From: Streptomyces sp. NRRL B-24484
Lineage (GTDB): Bacteria > Actinomycetota > Actinomycetes > Streptomycetales > Streptomycetaceae
DNA length: 64,000 nucleotides
Assembly: GCF_000717715.1 (NCBI RefSeq)
Contig: NZ_JOAI01000012.1
Span: 1 to 64,000 of the forward strand
Reading direction: 5' to 3'
The translations under genes were made by a program, and so were the position numbers. The notes beneath the pieces are model-generated. The model ran no database searches, was not told the origin of the DNA, and worked only from the letters and a program-made list of their open reading frames with translations. Below, in pieces: positions 46,816-55,623 of this stretch; position 1 is the first letter of the stretch; the number at the start of each line of letters is the position of its first letter.

Positions 46816-48116
46816 GCCAGCCCGTCCCGGTCGGCCAGCTCGCCGGCCAGCACGGTCGCGCGGCCGCGCAGGAAGGTCGCGTGCACGCGTCCGGGCAGGT
46901 CCAGGCCGCGGTAGGGGGTGTTTCGGCTGCGGGTGGCGAAGCTCTCGGGATCCACGGCACCACGGTACGCGGGATCGAACAGCACCAGGTTCGCCGGCTC
47001 ACCCACCGAGATCGGGCGGCCCTGGCCGGTGAGACGGCCGATCCGCGCCGGGCGGTACGACATGCGGTCCGCGACCGCCTCCCAGTTCAGCAGGCCGGTG
47101 TCCACCATCGTCTGCTGGACGACGGAGAGCGCCGTCTCCAGGCCGACCATGCCCATCGCGGCGACCGCCCACTCGCAGTCCTTGTCCTCCGCGGGGTGCG
47201 GGGCGTGGTCGGTGGCGACCGCGTCGATGGTGCCGTCGGCGAGCGCGGCGCGCAGCGCCTCCACGTCGGTGGCGGTGCGCAGCGGCGGGTTGACCTTGTA
47301 GACCGGGTCGTAGGTGCGCACCAGCTCGTCGGTGAGCAGCAGGTGGTGCGGGGTGACCTCGGCGGTGACGTTCCAGCCCTTGGCCTTGGCCCAGCGGATG
47401 ATCTCGACCGAGCCGGCGGTGGAGACGTGGCAGACGTGCAGGCGGGAGCCGACGTGCGCGGCGAGCAGCACGTCGCGGGCGATGACCGACTCCTCGGCGA
47501 CGGCCGGCCAGCCGCCGAGCCCGAGCTCGCCGGAGACCTGGCCCTCGTTCATCTGGGCGCCCTCGGTGAGGCGGGGCTCCTGGGCGTGCTGGGCGACGAC
47601 GCCGTCGAAGGCCTTCACGTACTCCAGGGCGCGGCGCATGATGACGGCGTCGTCGACGCACTTGCCGTCGTCGGAGAAGACCCGCACGCCGGCGGCGGAG
47701 TCGTGCATGGCGCCGAGCTCGGCGAGCTTCTTGCCCTCCAGGCCGACGGTGACGGCGCCGACCGGCTGGACGTCGCAGTAGCCGGACTCCTGGCCGAGCC
47801 GCCAGACCTGCTCGACGACGCCGGCGGTGTCGGCGACGGGGAAGGTGTTGGCCATCGCGTGGACGGCGGTGTAGCCGCCCTTGGCGGCGGCCTGGGTGCC
47901 GGTGAGGACGGTCTCGGCGTCCTCGCGGCCGGGCTCGCGCAGGTGGGTGTGCAGGTCGACCAGGCCGGGCAGGGCGATCAGGCCGTGGGCGTCGATGTCG
48001 ACGTCCGCCTCGGCGGTCAGGCCCTCGCCGATCTCCCGGACGACGCCGTCGGCGATGTGGATGTCCTTGGGCGCACCGCCGAGGATCTGGGCGTTGCGGA
48101 TCAGGTAGCTGGTCAC
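46812..48116 (-). CDS. pyrC: Dihydroorotase
   Basis: A 434-residue class-I dihydroorotase cyclising carbamoyl aspartate. Zinc ligands are visible in [11 protein letters not shown] (HxH), VCHVSTAGS and [11 protein letters not shown], and the catalytic Asp in [12 protein letters not shown]. The start is a GTG at 48116 overlapping the pyrB stop (GTGA). Class-I enzymes can form complexes with aspartate transcarbamoylase; here pyrB lies directly upstream. Confidence 0.96.
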   Translation of the reverse strand: MTSYLIRNAQILGGAPKDIHIADGVVREIGEGLTAEADVDIDAHGLIALPGLVDLHTHLREPGREDAETVLTGTQAAAKGGYTAVHAMANTFPVADTAGVVEQVWRLGQESGYCDVQPVGAVTVGLEGKKLAELGAMHDSAAGVRVFSDDGKCVDDAVIMRRALEYVKAFDGVVAQHAQEPRLTEGAQMNEGQVSGELGLGGWPAVAEESVIARDVLLAAHVGSRLHVCHVSTAGSVEIIRWAKAKGWNVTAEVTPHHLLLTDELVRTYDPVYKVNPPLRTATDVEALRAALADGTIDAVATDHAPHPAEDKDCEWAVAAMGMVGLETALSVVQQTMVDTGLLNWEAVADRMSYRPARIGRLTGQGRPISVGEPANLVLFDPAYRGAVDPESFATRSRNTPYRGLDLPGRVHATFLRGRATVLAGELADRDGLA

Positions 48117-49099
48117 TGGGCGGTCTCCGAGGAGTCGGTGCGGGGGCTGTCGGCGAGGGTCGCGCCGCCGAGCAGCAGGTAGAGGACGGCCATCCGGATG
48201 GAGACGCCGTTGGCGACCTGCTCGACCACGGTGCAGCGCGGCGAGTCGGCGACCTCGGCGGTGATCTCCATGCCGCGGACCATCGGACCGGGGTGCATCA
48301 CGATCGCGTGCTCGGGGAGCTGCGCCATCCGGATGCCGTCCATGCCGTAGCGGCGGGAGTACTCGCGCTCGGTGGGGAAGAAGGCGGCGTTCATCCGCTC
48401 GCGCTGGACGCGGAGCATCATCAGCGCGTCGGTCTTCGGCAGCACGGCGTCGAGGTCGTAGCTGACCTGGCAGGGCCAGTTCTCGATGCCGATCGGCACC
48501 AGGGTCGGCGGGGCGACGAAGGTGACCTCGGCGCCGAGCGTGGTCAGCAGGTGCACGTTGGAGCGGGCGACCCGGCTGTGCAGGACGTCGCCGACGATCG
48601 TCACCCGGCGGCCGGCGAGGTCGCGGCCGGGGCCCGGGTTGAGGTGCCGGCGCATGGTGAAGGCGTCGAGCAGGGCCTGGGTGGGGTGCTCGTGGGTGCC
48701 GTCGCCGGCGTTGATGACGCTGCCGTGCAGCCACTCGGACTGTGCGAGCCGGGCCGGCGCGCCGGAGGCGTGGTGCCGGATGACGACCGCGTCGGCGCCC
48801 ATGGCCTGCAGGGTGAGCGCGGTGTCCTTGAGGCTCTCGCCCTTGGAGACCGAGGAGCCCTTGGCGGAGAAGTTGATGACGTCCGCGGAGAGCCGCTTCT
48901 CGGCGACCTCGAAGGACGTCTTGGTGCGGGTCGAGTCCTCGAAGAAGAGGTTGACGACGGTGCGGCCGCGCAGGGTCGGCAGCTTCTTGACGGCGCGGCC
49001 GGAGAGCTGGGCGAGCTCCTCGGCGGTGTCCAGGATGAGCAGGGCGTCGTCGCGGGCGAGGTCGGCGGTGGAGACGAGGTGGCGCTTCACGCGGGTCAC
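48113..49099 (-). CDS. pyrB: Aspartate carbamoyltransferase
   Basis: A 328-residue catalytic chain joining carbamoyl phosphate and aspartate. Binding motifs are [20 protein letters not shown], the HHASGAP loop, [14 protein letters not shown] and [11 protein letters not shown]. No pyrI regulatory subunit is present, as usual in actinobacteria. It overlaps pyrR upstream and pyrC downstream as GTGA junctions. Confidence 0.96.
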   Translation of the reverse strand: MTRVKRHLVSTADLARDDALLILDTAEELAQLSGRAVKKLPTLRGRTVVNLFFEDSTRTKTSFEVAEKRLSADVINFSAKGSSVSKGESLKDTALTLQAMGADAVVIRHHASGAPARLAQSEWLHGSVINAGDGTHEHPTQALLDAFTMRRHLNPGPGRDLAGRRVTIVGDVLHSRVARSNVHLLTTLGAEVTFVAPPTLVPIGIENWPCQVSYDLDAVLPKTDALMMLRVQRERMNAAFFPTEREYSRRYGMDGIRMAQLPEHAIVMHPGPMVRGMEITAEVADSPRCTVVEQVANGVSIRMAVLYLLLGGATLADSPRTDSSETAQ

Positions 49100-49710
49100 T
49101 CCGGAAGGTGCGGGTCGGCGGCGAGCGCCTGGGTGGACCGGGCCGTGTAGTCGCGGTCGCCGACGAGGACGGCGTCCCGGCCGTCGCTGTCGGCGAGCTG
49201 CACCTGGACGGCCTCGCGCAGCGAGGTGGGCAGGTTCTTGCCCACGTAGTCGGCGCGGATGGGCAGCTCGCGGTGGCCGCGGTCGACCAGGACGGCGAGC
49301 TGGACGGCGCGCGGGCGGCCGATGTCGCTGAGGGCGTCGAGCGCGGCGCGGATGGTGCGGCCGGAGAAGAGCACGTCGTCGACGAGGACGACCAGCTTGC
49401 CGTCGATGCCGGAGGCCGGGATCTCGGTGTGCTCCAGGGCGCGGGCCGGCTTCAGCCGCAGGTCGTCCCGGTACATCGTGATGTCCAGGGTGCCGAGCGG
49501 GATGTCGCGGCCGGTGATCTGCACCAGCCTGGCGTGCAGCCGGCGGGCGAGGTGGACACCGCGGGTGTGGATGCCGAGGAGGACGACGTCCTCGGCACCC
49601 TTGGCGCGTTCCACGATCTCGTGGGCGATCCGGGTGACGACCCGGGCGATGTCGGTGGCGTCCAGCACCTGGTGCGGCGGACGCGGCGCAGTGGTTCCGT
49701 CTGTGGTCAT
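49096..49710 (-). CDS. pyrR: Bifunctional pyr regulator PyrR / uracil phosphoribosyltransferase
   Basis: A 204-residue PRTase-fold protein. PyrR senses UMP/UTP and controls the pyr mRNA, and in many species also has uracil phosphoribosyltransferase activity. The PRPP-binding motif is [20 protein letters not shown]; the RNA-binding face has basic residues such as [13 protein letters not shown] and [13 protein letters not shown]. It is the first gene of the cluster. A hairpin matching the PyrR-binding loop overlaps its own ribosome-binding site, so translational self-control of pyrR and coupled genes is likely. Confidence 0.96.
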   Translation of the reverse strand: MTTDGTTAPRPPHQVLDATDIARVVTRIAHEIVERAKGAEDVVLLGIHTRGVHLARRLHARLVQITGRDIPLGTLDITMYRDDLRLKPARALEHTEIPASGIDGKLVVLVDDVLFSGRTIRAALDALSDIGRPRAVQLAVLVDRGHRELPIRADYVGKNLPTSLREAVQVQLADSDGRDAVLVGDRDYTARSTQALAADPHLPE

Positions 49711-49719
49711 GCCGAAGCG

Positions 49720-49749
49720 GACCTCCTTCCCCGCCTCACGGGACGGGTC
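49720..49749 (-). promoter_or_regulatory. PyrR-binding RNA hairpin covering the pyrR ribosome-binding site
   Basis: On the minus strand, GACC at the 5' side and GGTC at the 3' side enclose CCCGTGAGGCGGGG, followed by AAGGAGG. The GTGAGGC loop with its C-rich and G-rich arms, and the GAAGGAGG overlap with the Shine-Dalgarno sequence, match the PyrR-binding loop known to give translational repression in mycobacteria. PyrR bound to UMP would hide the ribosome-binding site 10 bases before the pyrR start. Confidence 0.75.
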
Positions 49750-49924
49750 TTAAAGGATGTCTGGGATTGGCACCCGGCGCACCGGGGCCGCGCCCATGCT
49801 ATCAGTGCGGGCACCACGGCCCGGGAGGGCGCCGTTCCGTTTGGTGTCCTCGCAGGTCAGCCCGCATTCCGGGGCCTGCGGGGCGGCCCGCCGCCGCGCT
49901 ATTCGCACGACTGCCCCATTCGGC

Positions 49925-49954
49925 TTGACGCGACTACCTCACTCTACGTAACCT
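49925..49954 (+). promoter_or_regulatory. bldD promoter
   Basis: TTGACG at 49925-49930 and TAACCT at 49949-49954, 18 bases apart, form a good sigma-70-type promoter upstream of bldD. The start of transcription would be near 49961, leaving a leader of about 110 bases. Confidence 0.6.
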
Positions 49955-49967
49955 CACAGTGAGTTAC
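49938..49967 (+). promoter_or_regulatory. Two overlapping BldD-box matches
   Basis: CTCACTCTACGTAAC at 49938-49952 and CTCACAGTGAGTTAC at 49953-49967 each match the BldD box NTNACNCWGNGTNAN with one mismatch. They cover the -10 region and start site of the bldD promoter, so BldD with cyclic di-GMP probably represses its own gene, as known in S. coelicolor. Confidence 0.7.
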
Positions 49968-50071
49968 GGGACCGGCGCCGTACCCACCGGTTCGGACGAA
50001 CGGTCCGCGGTCACCACCCGCGCTCTCGTGGCTCTTCACTGCACGCGAAGCAATATTGTCCGGGGAGATCA

Positions 50072-50575
50072 ATGTCCAGCGACTACGCGAAGCAGCTCGG
50101 GGCCAAGCTCCGGGCCATCCGCACTCAGCAGGGTCTCTCCCTGCACGGCGTCGAGGAGAAGTCCCAGGGTCGCTGGAAGGCTGTCGTCGTCGGCTCCTAC
50201 GAGCGCGGCGACCGCGCCGTGACCGTCCAGCGCCTCGCCGAGCTGGCGGAGTTCTACGGCGTACCGGTGCAGGAGCTGCTGCCCGGCGGCACCCCGGGCG
50301 GTGCGGCCGAGCCGCCGCCGCGCCTGGTCCTCGACCTGGAGAGACTGACCCAGGTCCCGTCGGAGAAGGCCGGCCCGCTGCAGCGCTACGCGGCCACCAT
50401 CCAGAGCCAGCGCGGCGACTACAACGGCAAGGTGCTCTCGATCCGCCAGGACGACCTCCGCACCCTCGCCGTGATCTACGACCAGTCGCCGTCGATCCTC
50501 ACCGAGCAGCTCATCAGCTGGGGCGTGCTGAACCCGGACGCGCGCCGCGCCGTCCGCGAGGAAGACGCGGGCTGA
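50072..50575 (+). CDS. bldD: Developmental master regulator BldD
   Basis: A 167-residue repressor of sporulation genes in Streptomyces. The N-terminal XRE-type helix-turn-helix (about residues 8-65; AKLRAIRTQQGLSLHGVEEK, VVVGSYERGDRAVTVQRLAE) is followed by a C-terminal domain with the cyclic di-GMP-binding signature RGD (R114, D116) and RQDD (R125, D128). The positions match S. coelicolor BldD exactly. Four c-di-GMP molecules dimerise it on DNA. The gene has its own promoter with two BldD boxes and is divergent from pyrR, the standard Streptomyces location. Confidence 0.97.
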   Translation: MSSDYAKQLGAKLRAIRTQQGLSLHGVEEKSQGRWKAVVVGSYERGDRAVTVQRLAELAEFYGVPVQELLPGGTPGGAAEPPPRLVLDLERLTQVPSEKAGPLQRYAATIQSQRGDYNGKVLSIRQDDLRTLAVIYDQSPSILTEQLISWGVLNPDARRAVREEDAG

Positions 50576-50598
50576 CCCTTCCCCCCTGTGCAGAAACG

Positions 50599-51475
50599 TC
50601 ACGGCGGGGGGGGGGGGCGGGGCCGCCCGCCCCCCCCCGGGTCGTTCCCCGGCCCGGGGGGCGCCGCGGGCCCCGGGGGGGCAGGCCCACGCGACCTGCC
50701 GGTACTCGCCGCAGGCGCCGGCCGCCCCCTGCGAGCCGTGCAGCAGCGCCGCCCCCGGCAGTTCCCGGTAGAGGCCCGCGCAGAGCACCGCGCAGACCAG
50801 GTCGAGGTCCTCGTCGTTGATCCGCACCACCCCGTCCTCCCAGTGCAGGATCCGGGCCTCCGCCTCCAGCCTGCCGCCGGGCGCCTCCACCGCGCACAGG
50901 AAGCGGTACGCGCCGAACCCTGCGCCGACCAGCATCCTCCGGAACAGCTCGGCCCCCCGCTGGTGAGCCTGGCGCACCTGCACGCCCGCCTCCTCCGGGG
51001 CGCCGTCCGCGCCGCAGCCGTCCGCGCCGCCGTCCAGCAGCAGCTCGACGTGGCGCAGCGTCAGGCCGTTGTCCCGCGCGCGGACCAGCCTCGGCACGAA
51101 GTCGCCGACGAGCTCCTCGCCCTGATAGGGCAGCAGTTGGGTCTGCAGCGGCGGGTTGACGAGGTAGCGGTCCCGGGCCGCCGGCTCGGCCGGGTCGAGC
51201 CGGTGCAGCAGGCAGAAGTCGGCGAAGTCGTCGACGTGGAACATCCGGGCCTGGACGGTGCCGTAGGTGCGGCGCGCCTCGGCGAGCAGGACGGCGGTGT
51301 CCAGCAGGTAGCCGTCGAAGTCCCGGGCGTCGGTGAGGTGCCAGGCGCGGGCCCGCTCGAAGTCCTCGGCGCTGGTCAGGATGCCCGTCACGAAGGCCTC
51401 GTCGCCGTGCGGCCGGCCGGCGGCGGCGTTGGCGGTGCAGCGGGAGGGCCGGGGGGCCCGGGGGTTGCGGGACAT
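50599..51475 (-). CDS. Hypothetical protein ending in a homopolymer tract
   Basis: A protein of about 290 residues from ATG 51475: FVTGILTSAEDFERARAWHL, DTAVLLAEARRTYGTVQARM, PLQTQLLPYQGEELVGDFVP, LFRRMLVGAGFGAYRFLCAV. It resembles a Streptomyces hypothetical family with no known function. Near the C-terminus it reads into the G12/C9 tract. As given, the frame misses the TGA at 50599-50601 by one base and would continue antisense through bldD. A tract one base different in length would end it there. I give 50599 as the probable true end. No membrane helix or catalytic motif is visible. Confidence 0.7.
50606..50638. repeat. G12 and C9 homopolymer tracts forming a strong stem
   Basis: Twelve G bases at 50606-50617 and nine C bases at 50630-50638 flank CGGGGCCGCCCG. 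G9-CGGG and CCCG-C9 pair perfectly around GCCG, giving a 13-base-pair stem between the convergent bldD and hypothetical genes. It may act as a terminator for both. Further runs of G6 and G7 follow to about 50690. Confidence 0.8.
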
Positions 51476-51643
51476 CGTCGACTCCTGCGGGTGGTGCGGT
51501 CGGTCGCCCCTGTTCCTCCCCATCCCCGCGGGCCGCACACGCACCGGTTGTCACAGCCCTGTAACTGAAAGCAACGAGCCCTCCCGGGGCACGGCCGACC
51601 CCTCGGGGGCGGATGCCCACGTACCCCCGGGGCCGACGGCCCG

Positions 51644-52468
51644 TCAGGACCTGGGGGCGCGGGCGAGTTGGCGGGACTGGGCGACCAGGCGGCCGGTCTC
51701 GTCCCAGATCTCGCAGTCCTCCTCGAAGTAACCGCCGGCCAGGTTCCGGGTCGCGTGCGCGACGCGGAGCCAGCCGGGCGCCGGCTTCGCCCGGAGGTGG
51801 ACGGTGAGTTCGACGGTCGGCGCCCAGCCGGGCCGGCCGAGGTCGAAGGTGACGGGCGGCAGCGAGTCGGCGACCAGCAGCAGGAGCAGCGGGTCGGGCT
51901 GCCGTCCGTCGGCGAGCCGGAACCACCCCTGGATGCGGCCGTTGCCGGACGGCTGCCCGAGGGCCCAGCCCACGGTGGCCGGGTCGAGCCGCAGGTCGAA
52001 CCGCTCCAGCAGCGCGGCCTGTTCGACGAGCTGCGGCGGGGCGTGCTCGACGCCGATGCACTCGTCGGGCAGCGGCATCACGGGCGGTGCGGCACTGGTG
52101 GCGACCTCGCCGTCGAGGGTGTCGAGGTCGCCGAAGGTGGCGAGCACGCGGAGCCGCTCCTCGCCGTCCTGGACGAGCGAGGCGGTGCCGGTGGTGAGCG
52201 TGCGGCCGCGGCGGACGGTCTCGGTGCGGACGGCGGCCGGGCCGGGGCGGGAGGCGGAGAGGTAGTGGCCGGTGATGGAGAACGGGTCGCGGTGGTCGCC
52301 GTTGGCGAGGGAGAGGGCGTGCCCGGCGACGGCGAGCAGCAGGCCGCCGTTGACGCCCCCGCCGATCTGCCAGCCCGCACCGAGTTCGGCGTCGTAGCGG
52401 CCGGGCTCCGCGGCGTGCGGGGTGAGCGCGATGCCCTGGTCGAACTCGCTGCGTGTCGCGGTGGTCAT
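51644..52468 (-). CDS. Acyl-CoA thioesterase family protein (double hotdog)
   Basis: A 274-residue protein resembling TesB-type acyl-CoA thioesterases with two hotdog domains. Features include AELGAGWQIGGGVNGGLLLA, HALSLANGDHRDPFSITGHY and, in the second half, WRLADGRQPDPLLLLLVADS-like and HLRAKPAPGWLRVAHATRNL, AGGYFEEDCEIWDETGRLVA. It probably hydrolyses or binds acyl-CoA; the substrate is unknown. ATG 52468 (MTTATRSEFDQGIALTPHAA) is preferred over GTG 52495. It lies between the homopolymer-ending gene and nusB. Confidence 0.82.
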   Translation of the reverse strand: MTTATRSEFDQGIALTPHAAEPGRYDAELGAGWQIGGGVNGGLLLAVAGHALSLANGDHRDPFSITGHYLSASRPGPAAVRTETVRRGRTLTTGTASLVQDGEERLRVLATFGDLDTLDGEVATSAAPPVMPLPDECIGVEHAPPQLVEQAALLERFDLRLDPATVGWALGQPSGNGRIQGWFRLADGRQPDPLLLLLVADSLPPVTFDLGRPGWAPTVELTVHLRAKPAPGWLRVAHATRNLAGGYFEEDCEIWDETGRLVAQSRQLARAPRS

Positions 52469-52533
52469 CGGTGGTACGCCCTTCGCATCGGCCACTACTC
52501 ACCAGTAGCCTACGCCTCCCCCGGGAACGCGCG

Positions 52534-52564
52534 AAGGCCGCCGGACCGATCGGTCCGGCGGCCT
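52534..52564 (-). terminator. Terminator downstream of nusB
   Basis: AGGCCGCCGGACC and GGTCCGGCGGCCT form a perfect 13-base-pair stem around GATC, 76 bases after the nusB stop on the minus strand. Confidence 0.75.
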
Positions 52565-52639
52565 CTCGGGCCGTCCGTGCGAGCGCGCCACCGGGGCGCG
52601 ACGGACGCCGGGCGCGGCGGGTGCCGCGCGCGACGGGTC

Positions 52640-53080
52640 TCAGGCGCGACGGATCTGCGGCTTGAGATCCATGAGGCGGGCGAGCATGCCGTTGACGAAC
52701 GCCGGGGACTCGTCGGTGGAGTACTCCTTGGCGATCTCGACGGCCTCGTCGAGGACGACCGCGTCCGGGACGCCGTCCTCCCAGATCAGCTCGTAAGCAC
52801 CGATCCGCAGGACGTTGCGGTCCGCGATCGGCATCCGGTCGAGCGTCCAGCCGACGGCGTACGTCGAGATCAGCTCGTCGATCCGGCGGGCGTGCTCGCT
52901 GTACCCCTCGATCAGCTGCATGGTGTACTCGCCGACCTGCGGGGTGGTCTCACCCGGCTTGGCCTCCCGTGCCCGGCCCACCCACTCGGCGAGCACGCGC
53001 TCGGGCGCGACCCCCCGGTGGTCGGCCTCGAACAGGATCTGGAAGGCCCGGGTGCGGGCCTTGGTGCGCGCGTTGGACAC
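52640..53080 (-). CDS. nusB: Transcription antitermination factor NusB
   Basis: A 146-residue NusB: KARTRAFQILFEADHRGVAP, TTPQVGEYTMQLIEGYSEHA, RNVLRIGAYELIWEDGVPDA, VVLDEAVEIAKEYSTDESPA. With NusE it binds boxA RNA and supports rRNA transcription. It follows efp by 2 bases on the same strand, the usual pairing. Confidence 0.96.
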   Translation of the reverse strand: MSNARTKARTRAFQILFEADHRGVAPERVLAEWVGRAREAKPGETTPQVGEYTMQLIEGYSEHARRIDELISTYAVGWTLDRMPIADRNVLRIGAYELIWEDGVPDAVVLDEAVEIAKEYSTDESPAFVNGMLARLMDLKPQIRRA

Positions 53081-53082
53081 GA

Positions 53083-53646
53083 TTACTTGACCCGGCCGAG
53101 GTAGCTGCCGTCGCGGGTGTCGACCTTGACCTTCTCACCGGTGGTGACGAAGAGCGGGACCTGGATCTCGGCGCCGGTCTCCAGGGTGGCCGGCTTGGTG
53201 CCGCCGGTGGAGCGGTCGCCCTGGACGCCCGGCTCGGTCTCGGCGATGGTGAGCTCGACGGCGGCCGGGAGCTCGACGTACAGCGGGACGCCGTCGTTCT
53301 GGGCGACCAGGGCCTCGAAGCCCTCCAGCAGGTACTTGGCGGAGTCGCCGACGGTGCTGGCGTCGACCGGCACCTGGTCGTAGGTGTCCATGTCCATGAA
53401 GATGAACTGCTCACCGTCGCGGTACGAGTACTGCATGGTGCGCTTGTCGACGTTGGCGGTCTCGACCTTGATGCCCGCGTTGAAGGTCTTCTCGACGACC
53501 TTGCCGGTCAGGACCTCCTTGAGCTTGGTGCGCACGAAGGCGGGGCCCTTGCCGGGCTTCACGTGCTGGAACTCGACGACGGACCAGAGCTTGCCGCCCT
53601 CCAGCTTGAGGACCATGCCGTTCTTGAGATCGTTCGTAGAAGCCAC
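53083..53646 (-). CDS. efp: Elongation factor P
   Basis: A 188-residue EF-P, which relieves ribosome stalling at consecutive prolines. The tip region is [20 protein letters not shown] with Lys33 as the possible modification site; the following KOW-like and OB domains are complete. The GTG at 53646 is the start. It lies between nusB and the pepP-like gene in the standard actinobacterial order. Confidence 0.96.
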   Translation of the reverse strand: MASTNDLKNGMVLKLEGGKLWSVVEFQHVKPGKGPAFVRTKLKEVLTGKVVEKTFNAGIKVETANVDKRTMQYSYRDGEQFIFMDMDTYDQVPVDASTVGDSAKYLLEGFEALVAQNDGVPLYVELPAAVELTIAETEPGVQGDRSTGGTKPATLETGAEIQVPLFVTTGEKVKVDTRDGSYLGRVK

Positions 53647-53715
53647 GAGCGCACTAACTCCTGATATAGCTGTCAAGGAACCAAGGGCTGCGCCTCCTGC
53701 CGCCCGCTGTGCGGG

Positions 53716-54822
53716 CTACAGGGCGAGGAGCTCCTTGGTGGTGATGGTGAGCAGCTCGGGCCCGCCCTCCTCGAGGGGGCGCACGACGAGCGTGTCCTCG
53801 ATCCGGACCCCGCCCCGCCCCGGGAGGTGCACCCCCGGGCCGACGGTGACCGGCACGCGATTGTCCAGTTTACCCATGTCGGCGGGTCCCAGGCGCGGCG
53901 CCTCCCGGATCTCCAGGCCGATGCCGTGTCCGACCGGGTGCGCCGGGCTGTCGGTGTGGCCCGCGGCCTGCAGCACCTCACGGGCCGCCAGATCGGGTAC
54001 GGACTCCGGGACGCCCGGGCCGAGGGCCTCCCGGCCGGCCCGCTGGGCGCGGAACACCAGCCGGTGGAGTTCGACCTGCCAGGGCGCCGGGGCGGCGCCG
54101 ATCACGAAGGTCCGCGCGGTGGAGACGCCGTACCCGCGGTAGCAGGCGCCGAGCACGACGGTGAGGAAGTCGCCCTCCTCGACCCGGCGGTCGGTGGGCT
54201 GGTGGGCCTCCAGGCCGGAGTGGCTGCCGGTGCCCACGGAGACCGGGAAGGCGGCCCGGTCCGCACCGTGGTCGATCATGCGGCGCTCCAGCTCCATCGC
54301 CAGGTGGCGCTCGGTGCGGCCGACCAGGATCGACTCCAGCAGCTCGCTGAGCGCCTGGTCGGCGATCTCGGCGGCGATCCGCAGGTCGGCGATCTCGTGC
54401 TCGTCCTTGACGACGCGCATCCCCTCGACCGCGGTGCCGAGGTCGCCGAGGCGGACGCCCTCGGCGACGTCGGCGAGCGCGCGGTGGCGGCGGACGGTGA
54501 GGTCGTGCTCCTCGACGGCGAGGTCGAGGACCCGCAGTCGGCCGGCGGCCTCGGCGGCGGCCAGCGCGGTGTCGGTGTCGGCGGGCACCAGCAGTTGGCC
54601 GATGTCCGGCCCGAGCAGGTGCTCGCCGCCCTCCTCGGGCGGCAGGTCGTCGGGCAGCGCCAGCAGGGCCCGCTCGCGGGTGACCAGCAGGCTCGCCCCG
54701 CACGGCGGGCAGCCGGTGAGGTAGCGGACGTTGGAGGCCCGGGTGACCAGGGCCGCGTCGACCCCCGACGCACTGCAGTGCTCCCTGAGGCGCTCCCGCC
54801 GCGCCGCGTACGCATCGGACAT
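53716..54822 (-). CDS. M24-family aminopeptidase-like protein, metal ligands mostly lost
   Basis: A 368-residue protein with an N-terminal creatinase-like domain and a C-terminal pita-bread (M24) domain. Of the five metal ligands of Xaa-Pro aminopeptidases, the two Asp positions read [11 protein letters not shown] (Arg and Ser where Asp is expected), the Glu position before PGVHLPG reads Gly, and only His in [12 protein letters not shown] and Glu in GVRIED remain. It therefore may be inactive as a peptidase and serve another role. A conserved Streptomyces relative in this position appears already altered. It precedes efp. Confidence 0.82.
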   Translation of the reverse strand: MSDAYAARRERLREHCSASGVDAALVTRASNVRYLTGCPPCGASLLVTRERALLALPDDLPPEEGGEHLLGPDIGQLLVPADTDTALAAAEAAGRLRVLDLAVEEHDLTVRRHRALADVAEGVRLGDLGTAVEGMRVVKDEHEIADLRIAAEIADQALSELLESILVGRTERHLAMELERRMIDHGADRAAFPVSVGTGSHSGLEAHQPTDRRVEEGDFLTVVLGACYRGYGVSTARTFVIGAAPAPWQVELHRLVFRAQRAGREALGPGVPESVPDLAAREVLQAAGHTDSPAHPVGHGIGLEIREAPRLGPADMGKLDNRVPVTVGPGVHLPGRGGVRIEDTLVVRPLEEGGPELLTITTKELLAL

Positions 54823-55014
54823 GCCACGAGCCTACGAACTGCGGACGGCGCGCGCCCGTCGAGCCGGGCGAGCCGGACGGCACGGCCCGGAAAGGGCCGG
54901 AAAGGGGGTGCGGCCCGCGGGAGGGCGCGCGCGGCGAGCCGTCGGCGGACGAGGGAACGGGAAGGGGACGAACGGTGCGGGAATGGAAAGCCCCGGGCCC
55001 GCGTTGGAGCCGTA

Positions 55015-55029
55015 CGAAAACGACTTCCG
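55015..55029 (+). promoter_or_regulatory. Candidate Zur operator
   Basis: CGAAAACGACTTCCG, 51 to 65 bases before rpmG, partly matches the Streptomyces Zur site TGAAAATNATTTTCA. The genes downstream encode zinc-free ribosomal proteins, which are usual Zur targets. The match is weak, so this is tentative. Confidence 0.35.
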
Positions 55030-55079
55030 TTTCGGACAAGGGTCCGGAACCGGGGTCGGAGCCCACCGAGGAGGAGCAG

Positions 55080-55244
55080 ATGGCCCGCAGCGAACTGCGC
55101 CCGGTCGTCCGGCTGACGTCGACCGCCGGCACCGGATTCACCTACGTGACGCGCAAGAACCGCCGCAACGACCCGGACCGCCTGGTGCTGCGCAAGTACG
55201 ACCCGGTCGCCCGGCAGCACGTGGCCTTCCGCGAAGCGCGCTGA
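55080..55244 (+). CDS. rpmG: 50S ribosomal protein L33, cysteine-free form
   Basis: A 54-residue L33: [40 protein letters not shown]. It lacks the CxxC pairs of the zinc-binding form, so it is the C-minus paralogue expressed when zinc is scarce. GAGGAG precedes ATG 55080. It is followed by a C-minus L31 gene, the usual pairing under Zur control. Confidence 0.95.
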   Translation: MARSELRPVVRLTSTAGTGFTYVTRKNRRNDPDRLVLRKYDPVARQHVAFREAR

Positions 55245-55311
55245 GCCGGGGCCGCACGCCCCGGTCCGCCCCAGCCCACCGACCCACCCCGGCCCCCGAA
55301 GGAGCAGCCCC

Positions 55312-55557
55312 ATGAAGAACGGCATCCACCCCGCCTACCGTCCGGTCGTCTTCCGCGACAAGGCCGGCGACCTGGCCTTCCTCACCCGCTCGACGCTGAC
55401 GTCCTCGTCCACGGTGGTCTGGGAGGACGGCACCGTCCGCCCGGTGGTCGACGTGGAGACCTCGTCGGCGAGCCACCCCGTCTGGACCGGGCGCGCCCGC
55501 GTGCTCGACCAGGCCGGCCGGATCGAGCAGTACCGGCGGCGGTACGGCCGCGACTGA
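55312..55557 (+). CDS. rpmE2: 50S ribosomal protein L31 type B
   Basis: An 81-residue L31 of type [41 protein letters not shown]. It has no zinc-binding cysteines and replaces the zinc form under zinc limitation. A GGAG lies upstream of ATG 55312. It is 67 bases downstream of rpmG on the same strand, so they probably share a transcript. Confidence 0.95.
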   Translation: MKNGIHPAYRPVVFRDKAGDLAFLTRSTLTSSSTVVWEDGTVRPVVDVETSSASHPVWTGRARVLDQAGRIEQYRRRYGRD

Positions 55558-55570
55558 CGGCCCGAATCCT

Positions 55571-55607
55571 GCGGCGCCCCCTCCCCGGCCCGGGGAGGGG
55601 GCGCCGC
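55571..55607. terminator. Hairpin between rpmE2 and the XRE gene
   Basis: GCGGCGCCCCCTCCCC and GGGGAGGGGGCGCCGC form a 16-base-pair stem around GGCCC-type loop bases, 13 bases after rpmE2 and between convergent genes. Confidence 0.8.
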
Positions 55608-55623
55608 CGTGCGTGCGGGGGGG

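Noticed and set aside
50069..51544. The full 491-codon minus frame through bldD
   Set aside because: The last 170 codons are antisense to bldD. A one-base change in the G12 tract gives a stop at 50599, so the longer product is unlikely.
54838..55079. A longer L33 protein starting at 54975
   Set aside because: The 35 extra residues are not part of L33, and GAGGAG lies directly before the ATG at 55080.
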